Assembly: GCA_022574255.1 (NCBI GenBank)
Contig: JACZSK010000016.1
Coordinates: 1-38,027, forward strand
DNA from: Pseudomonadota bacterium
Lineage (GTDB): Bacteria; Pseudomonadota; Alphaproteobacteria; Sphingomonadales; SMXR01
Length of the DNA stretch: 38,027 nucleotides
Reading direction: 5' to 3'
Below, piece by piece: positions 1 through 9,311 of this stretch. Under the pieces are notes generated by a model, which was not told the DNA's origin, did no database searches, and saw only the letters and a program-made list of their open reading frames with translations. Positions within the stretch are counted from its first letter, which is position 1. Every line of letters begins with the position of its first letter. A program made the position numbers and the translations under genes.

Positions 1-226
1 ACTCTGCAAGAACCCAATCTCAGACCTCAGCGTGAGAGCTCGCTCCTAATAAGATACTGCTGAGGCACTCTGCAAGGAACCAATCTCAGACCTCAGCGTG
101 AGAGCTCGGTCCTAAAAAGAGACTGCTGAGGCACTCTGCAAGGAACCAATCTCAGACCTCAGCGTGAGAGCTCGGTCCTAAAAAGAGACTGCTGAGGCGC
201 TCCGCACGAACCAATCTCTGACCTCA
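1..226. repeat. 66-bp tandem repeat, three units plus a partial fourth
   Basis: Units at 1-66, 67-132 and 133-198 are nearly identical, and a degraded fourth begins at 199 and fades out by about 226. Units 2 and 3 look identical; unit 1 differs at a handful of positions. Each unit holds short inverted segments (CTCA-GCG-TGAG, and CCTCAG facing CTGAGG), so each could form a small hairpin. The array runs off the left edge, so its true copy number is unknown. There are no spacers, which excludes CRISPR. No coding function is credible. Confidence 0.95.
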
Positions 227-269
227 CCCCGGCTCCGCCCCCTCTCCCCAGCCCCGGCTCCGCCCCCTC
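227..269. repeat. C-rich 18-bp direct repeat
   Basis: The 18-base segment CCCCGGCTCCGCCCCCTC occurs at 227-244 and again at 252-269, followed by a partial CCCCGGCCCC. It abuts the degraded end of the 66-bp array. From 270 to 377 I see no gene or clear promoter; a GGAG lies about 20 bases before the next start codon, too far for a normal ribosome site. Confidence 0.8.
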
Positions 270-377
270 TGCTCTGCCCTGCCCCGGCCCCACTCGCCCG
301 GGCACTGGACTAATCCTGCAATAGGCCCGATAACCGGGCGGACAAAAACCGCCGGAGTTAGCTGGGTTACGCGTGCG

Positions 378-1616
378 ATGCAAGACAGTCGAGAGAGCCA
401 ATCCGTCATCATTCTGGGCGCCGGGCATGCGGGAGGCACCGCCGCGGCGGCGCTGCGCCAGGCAGGATTCGAAGGCACCATAACCCTGATCGGGAAAGAG
501 CCGCTGGCCCCTTATCAGCGCCCTCCCCTTTCCAAGGAATGGCTGAAGGGCGAGACCGACGCCGCAAGGCTGCGGCTGAAGGGCGAGAATTTCTACGCCG
601 ACGCAGGCATTGACCTGCGGCTGGGGGCGCGGGCAACCGAAATCGACCGCGCGGGCAAGACCGTTCAGATTTCTAATGGCGAGACGCTGAACTACGGAGC
701 GCTGATCATCGCCACCGGCTCGCGCCCGCGCAAACTGAACCTGCCCGGTGCCGACCTTGCAGGACTGCTGACGCTGCGCAGCATGGCCGACGCCGAGGCG
801 CTCAAGTCTGTGCTGGCGGCGGGCAAATCGCTCGCCATTGTCGGCGGCGGCTATATCGGGCTTGAGGTGGCCGCTTCCGCCCGGGCGCTGGGGGTTCAAG
901 TCACCGTGATCGAACAGGAAGACCGGCTGCTGGCCCGCGTCGCCTCCGGGCCGGTGTCCGCTTTCGCCCTTGGGATGCACCAAGGGAACGGCGTCAGGGT
1001 TCTGCTGTCATCAGGTGTAACCGGCTTTAAAGGCAGCAATGGCCGGGTCTCGGCGGTGCGGCTTGCGGGCGGCGAGAGTGTTTCCGGCGACGCCGTGCTG
1101 ATCGGCATCGGTGCGGTGCCAAATGATGAAATAGCCCAGGCCGCTGGGCTGAGATGCGATGGCGGCATTATGGTTGATATCGCGGCGCGCAGCTCCGACC
1201 CGGATATTTACGCCATAGGCGATGTGACCAAACGCCCCCTGCCCCTTTACGACAGGATGTTTCGCCTGGAAAGCGTGCCCAACGCGGTTGAGCAGGCACG
1301 CCAGGCCGCCGCGGCCATTGCCGGCGCGCCGGCGCCCAAAGAGGAAGTCCCCTGGTTCTGGTCAAATCAATATGACTGCAAGCTGCAGATCGCCGGGCTG
1401 CCCTTTGATCGCGACCGCATCATCACCCGCGGCGACCCCGCGGACGGGAAATTCTCCGTCTTTCACCTGAAGGGCGATCTTATCCAGACCGTTGAGGCAG
1501 TCAGCGCCCCGGCGGATTTCATGGCCGGCAAAAGAATGATCGCCAACCGCACGAAGATAGACCCCGTCAGACTTGCCGACTCCGCCGTGCCCATAAAGGA
1601 AGTTGCCGCCGAATAA
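378..1616 (+). CDS. FAD-dependent ferredoxin/rubredoxin reductase-type flavoprotein
   Basis: 412 aa, matching putidaredoxin reductase, rhodocoxin reductase and related enzymes that pass electrons from NAD(P)H to a small iron-sulfur partner. Seen: an N-terminal FAD-binding glycine motif (ILGAGHAGG, residues about 12-20), the family PYQRPPLSK motif near residue 45, a second Rossmann motif for the nicotinamide cofactor (IVGGGYIGLEVAA, near residue 155), the YAIGDV motif around residue 280 that contacts FAD, and a C-terminal reductase domain. No signal peptide, so cytoplasmic. No ferredoxin or P450 gene lies beside it in the window, so its redox partner is unknown. The exact substrate is not determined. 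Confidence 0.9.
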   Translation: MQDSRESQSVIILGAGHAGGTAAAALRQAGFEGTITLIGKEPLAPYQRPPLSKEWLKGETDAARLRLKGENFYADAGIDLRLGARATEIDRAGKTVQISNGETLNYGALIIATGSRPRKLNLPGADLAGLLTLRSMADAEALKSVLAAGKSLAIVGGGYIGLEVAASARALGVQVTVIEQEDRLLARVASGPVSAFALGMHQGNGVRVLLSSGVTGFKGSNGRVSAVRLAGGESVSGDAVLIGIGAVPNDEIAQAAGLRCDGGIMVDIAARSSDPDIYAIGDVTKRPLPLYDRMFRLESVPNAVEQARQAAAAIAGAPAPKEEVPWFWSNQYDCKLQIAGLPFDRDRIITRGDPADGKFSVFHLKGDLIQTVEAVSAPADFMAGKRMIANRTKIDPVRLADSAVPIKEVAAE

Positions 1617-1740
1617 CGGCTTTTCCGATATTCCAGATTGAAATTTGTGTATAACAGCCACGGGCAGGTGCAGGTGCAGGCGAAACAGACCACAAAATCA
1701 ACAGGTCCCGTTCACCACATATACAGCGAGGCACAAGGCA

Positions 1741-3945
1741 ATGAACAACCCTATATTGGTGGGCGTTTCCGCCCTTTTGATTTCCATGACATCTGCTTGC
1801 GACACCGCACCGACGCCGGATAACGGCGCCGGGACAGACACAGAAACAACTGCTGAAACCGCGGCCATGAATGAAACACCGACCGAGACCGCAAACCCGC
1901 TGCTGGCAGACTTTGCCGGTCCTTACGGCGGCGTGCCCGCATTCGACAAGATGGACCTGGCGGCGGTGAAGCCGGCGCTTGAAGAGGGCATGGCACTTAC
2001 CCTGACCGAGATAGACGAGATTGCCGGCAACCCCGAGCCGCCCACATTCGAGAACGTGATTGTGGCGATGGAGCGCACCAGCAGCGCCCTGAACAATGCG
2101 TTCGTGTATTGGGGGCTATGGAGCCGCAGTCTCTCGTCGCCGGAATTCCGCGAAATCCAGGGCGAAATGGCGCCGAGACTGTCTGAATTCAATTCGAAAA
2201 TAACCCAGAACGCGGCCCTGTTCGCGCGCGTCCGCGCGGTTTATGAGGGCGACGAGATGGCGATGCTGCGCCCCGACCAACAGCGCCTGGTGGGGTTGGT
2301 CTATGACGGCTTTGCCCGCAATGGCGCGACCCTGGAGGGCGACGCCAAGGCGCGCTATGCGGAAATAAACCAGCGTCTGGCGGCACTGCATACCGACTTC
2401 GGCAACAATGTGCTGGCCGACGAAGAAGGCTACGTTACCTACATTACCCGGGATCAACTGGACGGACTGCCGGCCTCCTTCGTTCAGGCCGCTGCCGCCG
2501 CGGCTAAAGAGCGCGATCACGAAGGCGAATATGCCATCACCAACACCCGCTCATCGATGGCGCCTTTTCTTACCTATTCCACCGAGCGCGACCTGCGTGA
2601 GGCGGTCTGGCGTACTTATTACAATCGCGGCGACAACGGCGACGAGCATGACAATAACGCCATCGTCGCGGAAATCCTGAACCTGCGCAACGAGCGTGTG
2701 CAACTGCTTGGGTATGATAATTATGCCGCGTGGCGGCTGGAAAACCGCATGGCGAGAACGCCGGCGCGTGCCTACGGGCTTATGCAAGCCGTGTGGCCGG
2801 CGGCGCTGGCCCGCGTGAAGGAAGAAGTGGCCGACATGCAGGCCATTGCCGACGCTGGGGACGCAAGTATCACCATCGCGCCGTGGGATTACCGCCATTA
2901 CGCCGAGAAAGTCCGCCAAGCGAAATATGATCTCGATTCCGACGAGGTGAAGCAATATCTGCAACTCGACAAGCTGCGCGAGGCGATGTTCTTCGTCGCC
3001 GGCGAATTATTCGGTTTCGACTTCGCGCCGGTGCCGGAAGGCGCGGTGAGCGTATTTCACCCCGACGTAAAAGTCTGGGAAGTCACCGACCGGGCGTCAG
3101 GCGATCATATCGGCCTGTGGTATCTGGACCCCTACGCCCGCAAGGGCAAACGGTCCGGCGCCTGGGCGGTCAGCTATCGCAGCCATGAAACCTATGACGG
3201 AAAGCAGACTGTTCTCTCGTCCAACAATTCGAACTTTATCAAGCCGGCGCCGGGCGAAGCCGTGCTCATTTCATGGGACGACGCCAGCACTTTTTTCCAT
3301 GAGTTCGGCCATGCCCTGCATGCGCTGTCCTCCAACGTCGCCTATCCAACCCTGAATGGCGGCGTCCGCGACTATACCGAGTTCCAGTCGCAGTTGCTGG
3401 AGCACTGGCTGTCAACCGACGCGGTCATCAACCAGTTCCTGGTGCATCACGAAACGGGCGAACCCATGCCCGCCGCACTGGTCGCCAAGATCAAGAAAGC
3501 CGCGACCTTCAACCAGGGCTTCTCGACCACCGAGTATCTGGCCTCGGCGCTGATGGACATGGCCTATCACACCATGGACCCGGCGGGCCTGGACATCGAC
3601 GCCTTCGAGCGCGCCAAGCTGGCCGAGCTGAACATGCCGGATGAAATTCCCATGCGCCACCGCACGCCCCACTTCGGCCATGCCTTTTCGGGCGAGGGAT
3701 ATTCGGCGGGATATTACAGCTATATGTGGGCCGACGTGCTGACCGCCGATGCGGCGGAAGCCTTCGCAGCAGCGCCCGGCGGATTCTACGATAAGGAACT
3801 GGCGGCGAAGCTGGTCAAGCATCTGTTCGCGCCGAGAAACTCGGTCGACCCGGCGGAAGCCTACCGCGCCTTCAGGGGCCGCGACGCCGATATCAGCGCG
3901 CTCCTTCGCGATCGGGGTTTTCCGGTTCCGGACGCAACCGAATAG
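1741..3945 (+). CDS. dcp: M3-family peptidyl-dipeptidase, predicted lipoprotein
   Basis: 734 aa zinc metallopeptidase of the M3 (thimet/Dcp) family, which cleaves dipeptides from the C terminus of oligopeptides. The zinc motif HEFGHALH is clear at roughly residues 520-527, with the downstream glutamate helix expected about 25 residues later. The start at 1741 is chosen over an upstream in-frame ATG at 1645 because it gives a lipoprotein signal (LLISMTSAC, lipobox Cys at about residue 20) and has AAGG just upstream. A low-complexity Thr/Glu/Ala linker follows the Cys, typical of an exported tethered protein. E. coli Dcp (about 680 aa) is not a lipoprotein, so this one probably acts in the periplasm. 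Monocistronic as far as can be seen. Confidence 0.92.
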   Translation: MNNPILVGVSALLISMTSACDTAPTPDNGAGTDTETTAETAAMNETPTETANPLLADFAGPYGGVPAFDKMDLAAVKPALEEGMALTLTEIDEIAGNPEPPTFENVIVAMERTSSALNNAFVYWGLWSRSLSSPEFREIQGEMAPRLSEFNSKITQNAALFARVRAVYEGDEMAMLRPDQQRLVGLVYDGFARNGATLEGDAKARYAEINQRLAALHTDFGNNVLADEEGYVTYITRDQLDGLPASFVQAAAAAAKERDHEGEYAITNTRSSMAPFLTYSTERDLREAVWRTYYNRGDNGDEHDNNAIVAEILNLRNERVQLLGYDNYAAWRLENRMARTPARAYGLMQAVWPAALARVKEEVADMQAIADAGDASITIAPWDYRHYAEKVRQAKYDLDSDEVKQYLQLDKLREAMFFVAGELFGFDFAPVPEGAVSVFHPDVKVWEVTDRASGDHIGLWYLDPYARKGKRSGAWAVSYRSHETYDGKQTVLSSNNSNFIKPAPGEAVLISWDDASTFFHEFGHALHALSSNVAYPTLNGGVRDYTEFQSQLLEHWLSTDAVINQFLVHHETGEPMPAALVAKIKKAATFNQGFSTTEYLASALMDMAYHTMDPAGLDIDAFERAKLAELNMPDEIPMRHRTPHFGHAFSGEGYSAGYYSYMWADVLTADAAEAFAAAPGGFYDKELAAKLVKHLFAPRNSVDPAEAYRAFRGRDADISALLRDRGFPVPDATE

Positions 3946-3959
3946 GCAAAAATATTCTT

Positions 3960-3997
3960 GAGATCGGGGGGCGGGATTTCCCGCTCCCCGGTATCTC
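3960..3997. terminator. Intergenic hairpin between convergent genes
   Basis: An 11-bp stem (3965-3975 with 3980-3990, one G-U pair) closes a 4-base loop, and a further 5-bp stem (3960-3964 with 3993-3997) extends it. Read leftward it is followed about 10 bases later by a T-rich stretch ending in TTTTT, so it best serves the leftward aminotransferase gene, though it lies where both convergent genes end. Confidence 0.55.
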
Positions 3998-4013
3998 CGC
4001 ACTGAACGAAATA

Positions 4014-5258
4014 TCAGGCAATAATACCCTCCAGCGCATCCAGGGCCCGATCAATCTCGGCCTCTGCATTGTAATGGGCAATGCCAATCCTCACGACGCC
4101 CTCATCTTCCGGAATGCCGAGTTGGCGAACTATCTCCGGCGCGTAATTATGTCCGCTCCAAACAAATATATTCCGATCCGCCAGACGCTCGGCAATCTCT
4201 GCAGGCTTTCGTTGATCACAAGTGAAGGCAACCGTGGGAACGCGGTGACCCATCCGGTCGGGATTGGTAATTCCGTGAATGGTTACGCCCGGTATGCTTT
4301 GAAGCCCTGAAATCAATCGTGTAACCAGCAGCGTTTCATGGGCCTGCGCCATCGCAAAACTCGCCGCTATCTGCGCACGCCTGCCACCGCCTTCGCCAGC
4401 CTCGGCGCCCAGCCAGGCAAAATAATCCACCGTTGCCGCAAGTCCCGCCTGCAGTTCAATCTGGGGGGTTCCGGTTTCGAACTTGGTAGGAAGTTCGTCA
4501 GAGACGCAACGACACTGATAGGCATGCAGATCTTGCAGCAATTCCCGCCGACCCCATAGCAGGCCCATGTGGGGTCCGAAAAACTTGTAGGACGAGCAGG
4601 TGAGAAAATCACAGCCCAGATTCTGAACGTCGATCAGCCCGTGCGGGGCAAACTGGACCGCATCCACATAAACCAGGGCCCCCGCCTGTTTAGACCGCTC
4701 GGTCAGCGCCTTTAAATCGTTTATCGAGCCGGTCAGGTTGCTGGCATAATTGAGCGCCACCAAGCGCGTGCGATCGCTCAGCAATTCCTCCAGCGCCGCG
4801 GGCTCCAACTGCCAACTCTCGGGATCGAATCGCAGCCAGCGGATGATGAGCTGTTTTTCCTCCGCCATTTCAAGCCAGGGCGCGATATCACCTTCGTGAT
4901 CCATTCGCGTCAGCACAATTTCATCTCCGGGCGCGAAATCCTTGCAGATGCTGCGCGACAATTGAAAAGTCAGCGATGTCATGTTCGCCCCGATTATGAT
5001 CTCGTCAGCCCCGCTGGCTCCAACAAAATCTGCAGTGGCCTCATGTCCCAGCTGCACTACTTCGCCCGCGCGTTGGCTGCTGGCGAAGAAGCCACCCAGA
5101 TTTGCGTTTGACTGAATCAGGCAAGAGGCGACCGCGTCGGCCACCGTTTGCGGCACCTGAGTGCCGGCGGGGTTGTCCAGGTAAATGCGCGCCTTCCCGG
5201 CGTCTTCAATGGCAAGGGCCGGAAAACGCTCACGCACAAGATCAATTGGGAAAATCAT
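4014..5258 (-). CDS. Cysteine-desulfurase-like class V aminotransferase (VC1184-type)
   Basis: 414 aa PLP enzyme of the class V aminotransferase family. The PLP-binding lysine lies in SSYKFFGPHMG (about residues 222-232). The motif DHEGDIAPW and the YKFFGPH form, instead of the HK motif of IscS/NifS, place it in the VC1184-like 'cysteine desulfurase family' subgroup, whose real substrate is generally not established. A good ribosome site (AAGGAG, 11 bases upstream) supports the ATG at 5258. It lies just beyond the end of the hdrB gene (204-bp gap), so a link to sulfur chemistry is attractive but unproven. Nothing recognisable lies in the 5259-5461 gap. Confidence 0.85.
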   Translation of the reverse strand: MIFPIDLVRERFPALAIEDAGKARIYLDNPAGTQVPQTVADAVASCLIQSNANLGGFFASSQRAGEVVQLGHEATADFVGASGADEIIIGANMTSLTFQLSRSICKDFAPGDEIVLTRMDHEGDIAPWLEMAEEKQLIIRWLRFDPESWQLEPAALEELLSDRTRLVALNYASNLTGSINDLKALTERSKQAGALVYVDAVQFAPHGLIDVQNLGCDFLTCSSYKFFGPHMGLLWGRRELLQDLHAYQCRCVSDELPTKFETGTPQIELQAGLAATVDYFAWLGAEAGEGGGRRAQIAASFAMAQAHETLLVTRLISGLQSIPGVTIHGITNPDRMGHRVPTVAFTCDQRKPAEIAERLADRNIFVWSGHNYAPEIVRQLGIPEDEGVVRIGIAHYNAEAEIDRALDALEGIIA

Positions 5259-5461
5259 CTTTTGTTATCTCCTTGCGCAAGGCAGCATTTGTTGCGCGTC
5301 GCCATCCATGGGAAGTGATTGCGCCGACAGTCCGGATTATTTCTGTGCTCGTCAAGCTGCTTGGCTGGACCGTAAAGCAGCGCCATAGAGTAAGCATCGT
5401 GGCGCATCCGATGCCAGCCTCTTCGTTTGTTCCTGTGGCGTTGAGTTAGTAGGACGCGCCC

Positions 5462-6370
5462 CTATTTCTTGGCCAGCTTTTCCAGCTTTCTGGCGCGGAT
5501 GGTATTGCGCTTGAGGGCCGCGTCCTTGTCGGGGTCCATGCCAAAGGCCACCGCCATCAGCTGGCTGTAGAAAATGACCGGGATGTTGAACTTGGTGCCG
5601 AATTTCTTGTTGATGGCATCCTGATACATCTCGACGTTGGTCTGGCACAGCGGGCAAGGGGTGGTAATCACATCCGCTTCGGCATCCTCGGCGGCCTGCA
5701 GGATATCGCGGATCAGGTGCAGCGTGCGGTCGGGGCTCATCACCGCCACCGAGCCGCCGCAGCAGGAGGTCTTGAGATTGAAATCCACCGCCTCGGCACC
5801 GCAGGCCTCGGTAAAATCATTGAGAAAATCCGGGTCTTCATAGGTGTCGTAATTGCCGCCGCCATCGGTGCTGGAAAAGGGCCGCACCGTCTGGCAACCG
5901 ACGTAACCCGCCACCTTCAGGCCGGTCAGCGGATTGGTGACCTGTTCCCTGATCTTGTCCATCCCCACGTCGTTGACGATCACCTCGCACATATGCCGGA
6001 CCTGCAGGTCGTCGTCATAGGAAAGGTCGGCCGCCGAAAGCGCGTCGTTGACCTGGCGGCGCAGCTTGACGTCGCTCTTGATCTTTTCGTTGCCCGCATG
6101 GGTGTTCAGATAGCAAGCGGCGCAGCCGGTGACCACGTCCTGCTTGCCCTGTTGCTGGGCCTTGGCCAGATTGCGCCCGGTCAGCGCCGTGTTGGGCAGC
6201 GACCCGCCGCCAATATGGCCCACCGAGGCGCCGCAGCAGTTCCAGTCGTCCAGCTCTTCAAGCTCGATGCCGATTTTGGGCGCGATGGCGCGCAAGCTCT
6301 CGTCCAGATGTTTGGCGCTGCCCTGCGAAGAACAGCCCGGGTAATAGCTGAATTTCATTTTAGAGCTCAT
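5462..6370 (-). CDS. hdrB: Heterodisulfide reductase subunit B-like protein (QmoC-replacing)
   Basis: 302 aa, two CCG domains. The first has GCSS near the N terminus, NCCGAS about 37 residues later, then CAAC; the second has GYVGC, SCCGGS and CPLC. These bind the unusual non-cubane [4Fe-4S] clusters of HdrB. It is the last gene of qmoA-qmoB-hdrC-hdrB and overlaps hdrC by 11 bases. The ATG at 6370 has GAGG 6 bases upstream; an internal ATG at 6358 is the alternative. In many organisms Qmo ends with the membrane protein QmoC; some lineages (Gram-positive sulfate reducers, some sulfur oxidisers) instead carry soluble HdrC and HdrB, as here. No membrane segment is seen. Confidence 0.9.
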   Translation of the reverse strand: MSSKMKFSYYPGCSSQGSAKHLDESLRAIAPKIGIELEELDDWNCCGASVGHIGGGSLPNTALTGRNLAKAQQQGKQDVVTGCAACYLNTHAGNEKIKSDVKLRRQVNDALSAADLSYDDDLQVRHMCEVIVNDVGMDKIREQVTNPLTGLKVAGYVGCQTVRPFSSTDGGGNYDTYEDPDFLNDFTEACGAEAVDFNLKTSCCGGSVAVMSPDRTLHLIRDILQAAEDAEADVITTPCPLCQTNVEMYQDAINKKFGTKFNIPVIFYSQLMAVAFGMDPDKDAALKRNTIRARKLEKLAKK

Positions 6371-6974
6371 CGTTGGCCTCTTCAGCTTCAATCTCCGCGG
6401 CGCGCGCCAGGATGGCGGTCAGGCCTTTTATGTCTTTGATCTTGTGCGGCATGCCCAGATGCATGCGGCCGGTCCTGACCATGCCCAGAGCAATTTTCAG
6501 ATTTGCCAGCCCGCGCCTGATGCCCTCAAGGAAGCCCAGCGAGAAATAATATCTCGCCGTCACCAGGCGTTCGTCGGTGCGCCCGAAGGCGCTGGTGCTC
6601 CACCAGAATGATTTGGCGAAAAGCGCGTTTTCTTTTTTGTCGGCGTAACCGAATTCCACCGCCTTGGCGGCCAGATCCTGAATAATGGAAGTGACCGGGA
6701 TGCCGCGCGGGCAACGCACTGTGCAACGATAGCAGGAGGTGCAGTTCCACAGGGTGTTGGAAGACAGCACCTCGTCTTTCATGCCCGCCCGGATCATGGC
6801 GATAATTTTCCGCGGCCCATGATCCATCTGGGTGCCGATGGGGCATGACCCCGAGCAGGCGCCGCACTGCATGCACAGGGAAAGCTTGTCGCCGCCCTCG
6901 ACATTATCGCGCACCCAGCGCGCAAAGCCCAGGTCATAGCGGTTTTCAGCGGTCTCTGGTAAAGCTGCCGTCAT
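6360..6974 (-). CDS. hdrC: Heterodisulfide reductase subunit C-like ferredoxin protein
   Basis: 204 aa with two [4Fe-4S] binding motifs: CMQCGACSGSCP (about residues 34-45) and CTSCYRCTVRCP (about 78-89). This is the HdrC pattern: an electron wire between the flavoprotein QmoB/HdrA and the catalytic-type HdrB. Only 3 bases separate it from qmoB, and it overlaps hdrB, so the four genes are co-transcribed and probably form one complex. No transmembrane region follows the ferredoxin part, unlike QmoC, where HdrC-like and cytochrome-b-like parts are fused. Confidence 0.92.
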   Translation of the reverse strand: MTAALPETAENRYDLGFARWVRDNVEGGDKLSLCMQCGACSGSCPIGTQMDHGPRKIIAMIRAGMKDEVLSSNTLWNCTSCYRCTVRCPRGIPVTSIIQDLAAKAVEFGYADKKENALFAKSFWWSTSAFGRTDERLVTARYYFSLGFLEGIRRGLANLKIALGMVRTGRMHLGMPHKIKDIKGLTAILARAAEIEAEEANDEL

Positions 6975-6977
6975 CGC

Positions 6978-9308
6978 CTAAAATCCCTTGAAGGGGTTGT
7001 AGCCGATCGCCTTGATCTCGTCGGCATAGTCATTGAGCAGGGCGGTGACGCGCGCCGAGTCGGCGATTGAGACCTCCTCGGTCCTCACCCTTTCCTTCTC
7101 CAGCATCATGCTCTCCAGCGTCGCGCCGACGCTTTCCATGCGCTCCTGGGCAATGGCGCTGCCCTTGACGAAATGGCACTGGTAGTCGTCGCCCGACTTG
7201 CAGCCGAGCAGCATGATGCCGTCATAGCCGGATTCGAGCGCCGTGGAGACCCATGTGGCGCTGACCGAACCCAGACAGCGCACCGGCAATATCCGCACAT
7301 AGGGGGTCAGCTGGTGGCGGTTGATCCCCGCCATGTCCAGCGCCGGATAGGCGTCGTTCTCACAGGCGAAGACAAGAATACGTGGCTTCTCAGCGAACTC
7401 GTCGGGCACGTCCACCGCCTTGATCATGTCGGTGATCATCGAAATATTGTAGTTCTTGAAATTGATGGTGCGCACCGGGCAGGCCCCCATGCAGGTGCCG
7501 CAGCGGCGGCAGCGCGTCGGGTTCAGCACCGGGTAGCCGTCTTCCATCTCATCGATGGCGCCGAACGGGCACTCCACCGTGCAGCGCCGGCATTTGGTGC
7601 AGATATCCAGCCCGAATTCGGGATAGGACAGATCACCAACACGGGGATGCACGGACACCGCCTTGTCGGCGGCGCGCATCGCCTGAAAGGCTTTGAGCAC
7701 AGCGCCCTGCGCGTCTTGCCGCGCCTCGGCGACCGACATTGCCCGGCGCACCGGCCCGCAGGTGTATATGCCCGTGCGCCGCGTCTCGTAGGGGAAACAG
7801 ATGAAGTGCGAATCCGCATAGCCATTGGCCAGCACCGGCAGATGCGGCCCCTGGCGGTATTGCAGGTTCAAAATCGGCCCGCCCGGCATGGCAGCCTCGC
7901 CATTTGCGCCGTCTTGGTCAGCCTCTTCCGAAGTGTCGGGCGCGGGGGCCTCTTCGGCTTTCTCTTCACCATCCCCGGCCTTCGCCGCGGCAAGCAGCGC
8001 CGCCAGCGGATTAACGTCATCCACCAGTTGATCGGCGCCCTTCGCGGCGGGCTCAAGGTCGACATTCGTGGAATTCGGCACCATGCCGGTGGACAGCACC
8101 ACCATGTCAAAGCCGGACATGGGCACGTCTTCGCCGATCAGCCTGTCTTCCAGCGTGATCGTCAGGTCGGCGCCCACCGACTTGACGACGCCATTCTGGA
8201 AGATGATGCCCGCCTCCTGGGCCTGGCGGTAAAACTCTTCCGCCATGCCGTGGGCACGCAAATCCTCGTGCATCACATAAATCATGGCCTCGGGCACAGC
8301 TTCCAGAAGCTGCAATGCCTGCTTGATGACAATGCGGTCGCTGAGGCCCGACGAATAGGGCATGCGGTCGCTGTCGCCGGAAATTATGAAGGCCACAGTG
8401 TTCAGCGCGTCGCCATTCGACTTGCGCTTCATCTCGCCGCTGGAGAGAATCTCTTCAAACTCGATATCGCTGACCACGTCGGGTGAGGCGCCATAGCCCA
8501 GGCCTTCCAGCAGCGAAGGGTCGTAGGGGCGCCAGCCGGTTGCAACTACAATGGCGCCAACGCTTTGCGACTGGTTCTTGCCGTTTTGGGTGAGCGTTAC
8601 GTCAAAGGCGCCGGGGCCGCCCGCCGTGCTGGTGACCAGGGTATTGGTCATGACGGTGATCGCCTTGTCGCCCTCAACAGCTGCGATCAGGTCGGCAATA
8701 TCGTTGGGCTGGGGGTCGCGGTAAGGCGGGCGCTCGGGCAGCAGCCTGCTCCATTTCCGCGTCCAGCCGCCGAGCGTATCGGTTTTCTCGACCAGGATCA
8801 CCTCGGCGCCGGTATGTGCGGCTTCCAGCGCCGCGGTCAGGCCGGTTACGCCGCCGCCGACCACCAGCAGCAGCGCGCCGGCGACTTCGGCCTCGGCATG
8901 GGGCTCGGGGGGCGAGAACTGCCCTGCCTGGGCCACCGCGATACGCAACTGGTCGGCGGCCAGCATGTTGGTGTCTTCCTCGCCGGGGGGGTGGCTCCAG
9001 ATCACTTGTTCGCGCATATTGGCGCGAATGATCTGGGCGCCGGGGAAGTTGAACCGGTCGGTCATCACGCGCGGCGAGCAGGCGGCGATAAGCACCTGGT
9101 TCACGTCGCCGTTTTTTACGTCCGCGGCAATCTCGGCGACGCCTTCGGCGCTGCAATAGGCGGCATGGCGCTTGCAGTGCGGCGTCTTCAGGTCGCCCGT
9201 AGCTAAAGCTTCCAGCGCGTCCACGTCAATGGCGTCAGCGATGCCGCAGCCCTCGCAGAGGTAAATGCCGGATTTCTTTTCAATCACCATGGTTCCACCG
9301 TCCGGCAT
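6978..9308 (-). CDS. qmoB: Quinone-interacting oxidoreductase subunit B (HdrA-like plus MvhD domain)
   Basis: 776 aa. N-terminal HdrA-type region (Cys-containing start LCEGCG, then HCKRHAAYC and ACSPR motifs), FAD-binding motif VVGGGVTGLTAALEA at about residue 155, two ferredoxin motifs (CTKCRRCTVECP and CRRCGTCMGACP, about residues 565-620), and a C-terminal MvhD/FlpD-like domain (ILVFACEND through PVRCLGS and LLGCKSGDDYQC). This order is that of QmoB. A Glu/Ala-rich acidic insertion at about residues 450-485 interrupts the flavin part and looks like a flexible loop. The start at 9308 lies 3 bases after qmoA; an in-frame ATG at 9290 is possible. Expected role: electron transfer between AprBA and the quinone pool or another acceptor, at the cytoplasmic side of the membrane. 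Confidence 0.9.
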   Translation of the reverse strand: MPDGGTMVIEKKSGIYLCEGCGIADAIDVDALEALATGDLKTPHCKRHAAYCSAEGVAEIAADVKNGDVNQVLIAACSPRVMTDRFNFPGAQIIRANMREQVIWSHPPGEEDTNMLAADQLRIAVAQAGQFSPPEPHAEAEVAGALLLVVGGGVTGLTAALEAAHTGAEVILVEKTDTLGGWTRKWSRLLPERPPYRDPQPNDIADLIAAVEGDKAITVMTNTLVTSTAGGPGAFDVTLTQNGKNQSQSVGAIVVATGWRPYDPSLLEGLGYGASPDVVSDIEFEEILSSGEMKRKSNGDALNTVAFIISGDSDRMPYSSGLSDRIVIKQALQLLEAVPEAMIYVMHEDLRAHGMAEEFYRQAQEAGIIFQNGVVKSVGADLTITLEDRLIGEDVPMSGFDMVVLSTGMVPNSTNVDLEPAAKGADQLVDDVNPLAALLAAAKAGDGEEKAEEAPAPDTSEEADQDGANGEAAMPGGPILNLQYRQGPHLPVLANGYADSHFICFPYETRRTGIYTCGPVRRAMSVAEARQDAQGAVLKAFQAMRAADKAVSVHPRVGDLSYPEFGLDICTKCRRCTVECPFGAIDEMEDGYPVLNPTRCRRCGTCMGACPVRTINFKNYNISMITDMIKAVDVPDEFAEKPRILVFACENDAYPALDMAGINRHQLTPYVRILPVRCLGSVSATWVSTALESGYDGIMLLGCKSGDDYQCHFVKGSAIAQERMESVGATLESMMLEKERVRTEEVSIADSARVTALLNDYADEIKAIGYNPFKGF

Positions 9309-9311
9309 CGC

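Noticed and set aside
1-226. CRISPR array
   Set aside because: The repeats are contiguous 66-bp units with no unique spacers and no cas genes nearby.
7173-8486. 437-aa plus-strand ORF opposite qmoB
   Set aside because: Antisense shadow of a high-GC gene: Arg/Gly/His-rich, no family motifs, while qmoB has clear cofactor motifs.
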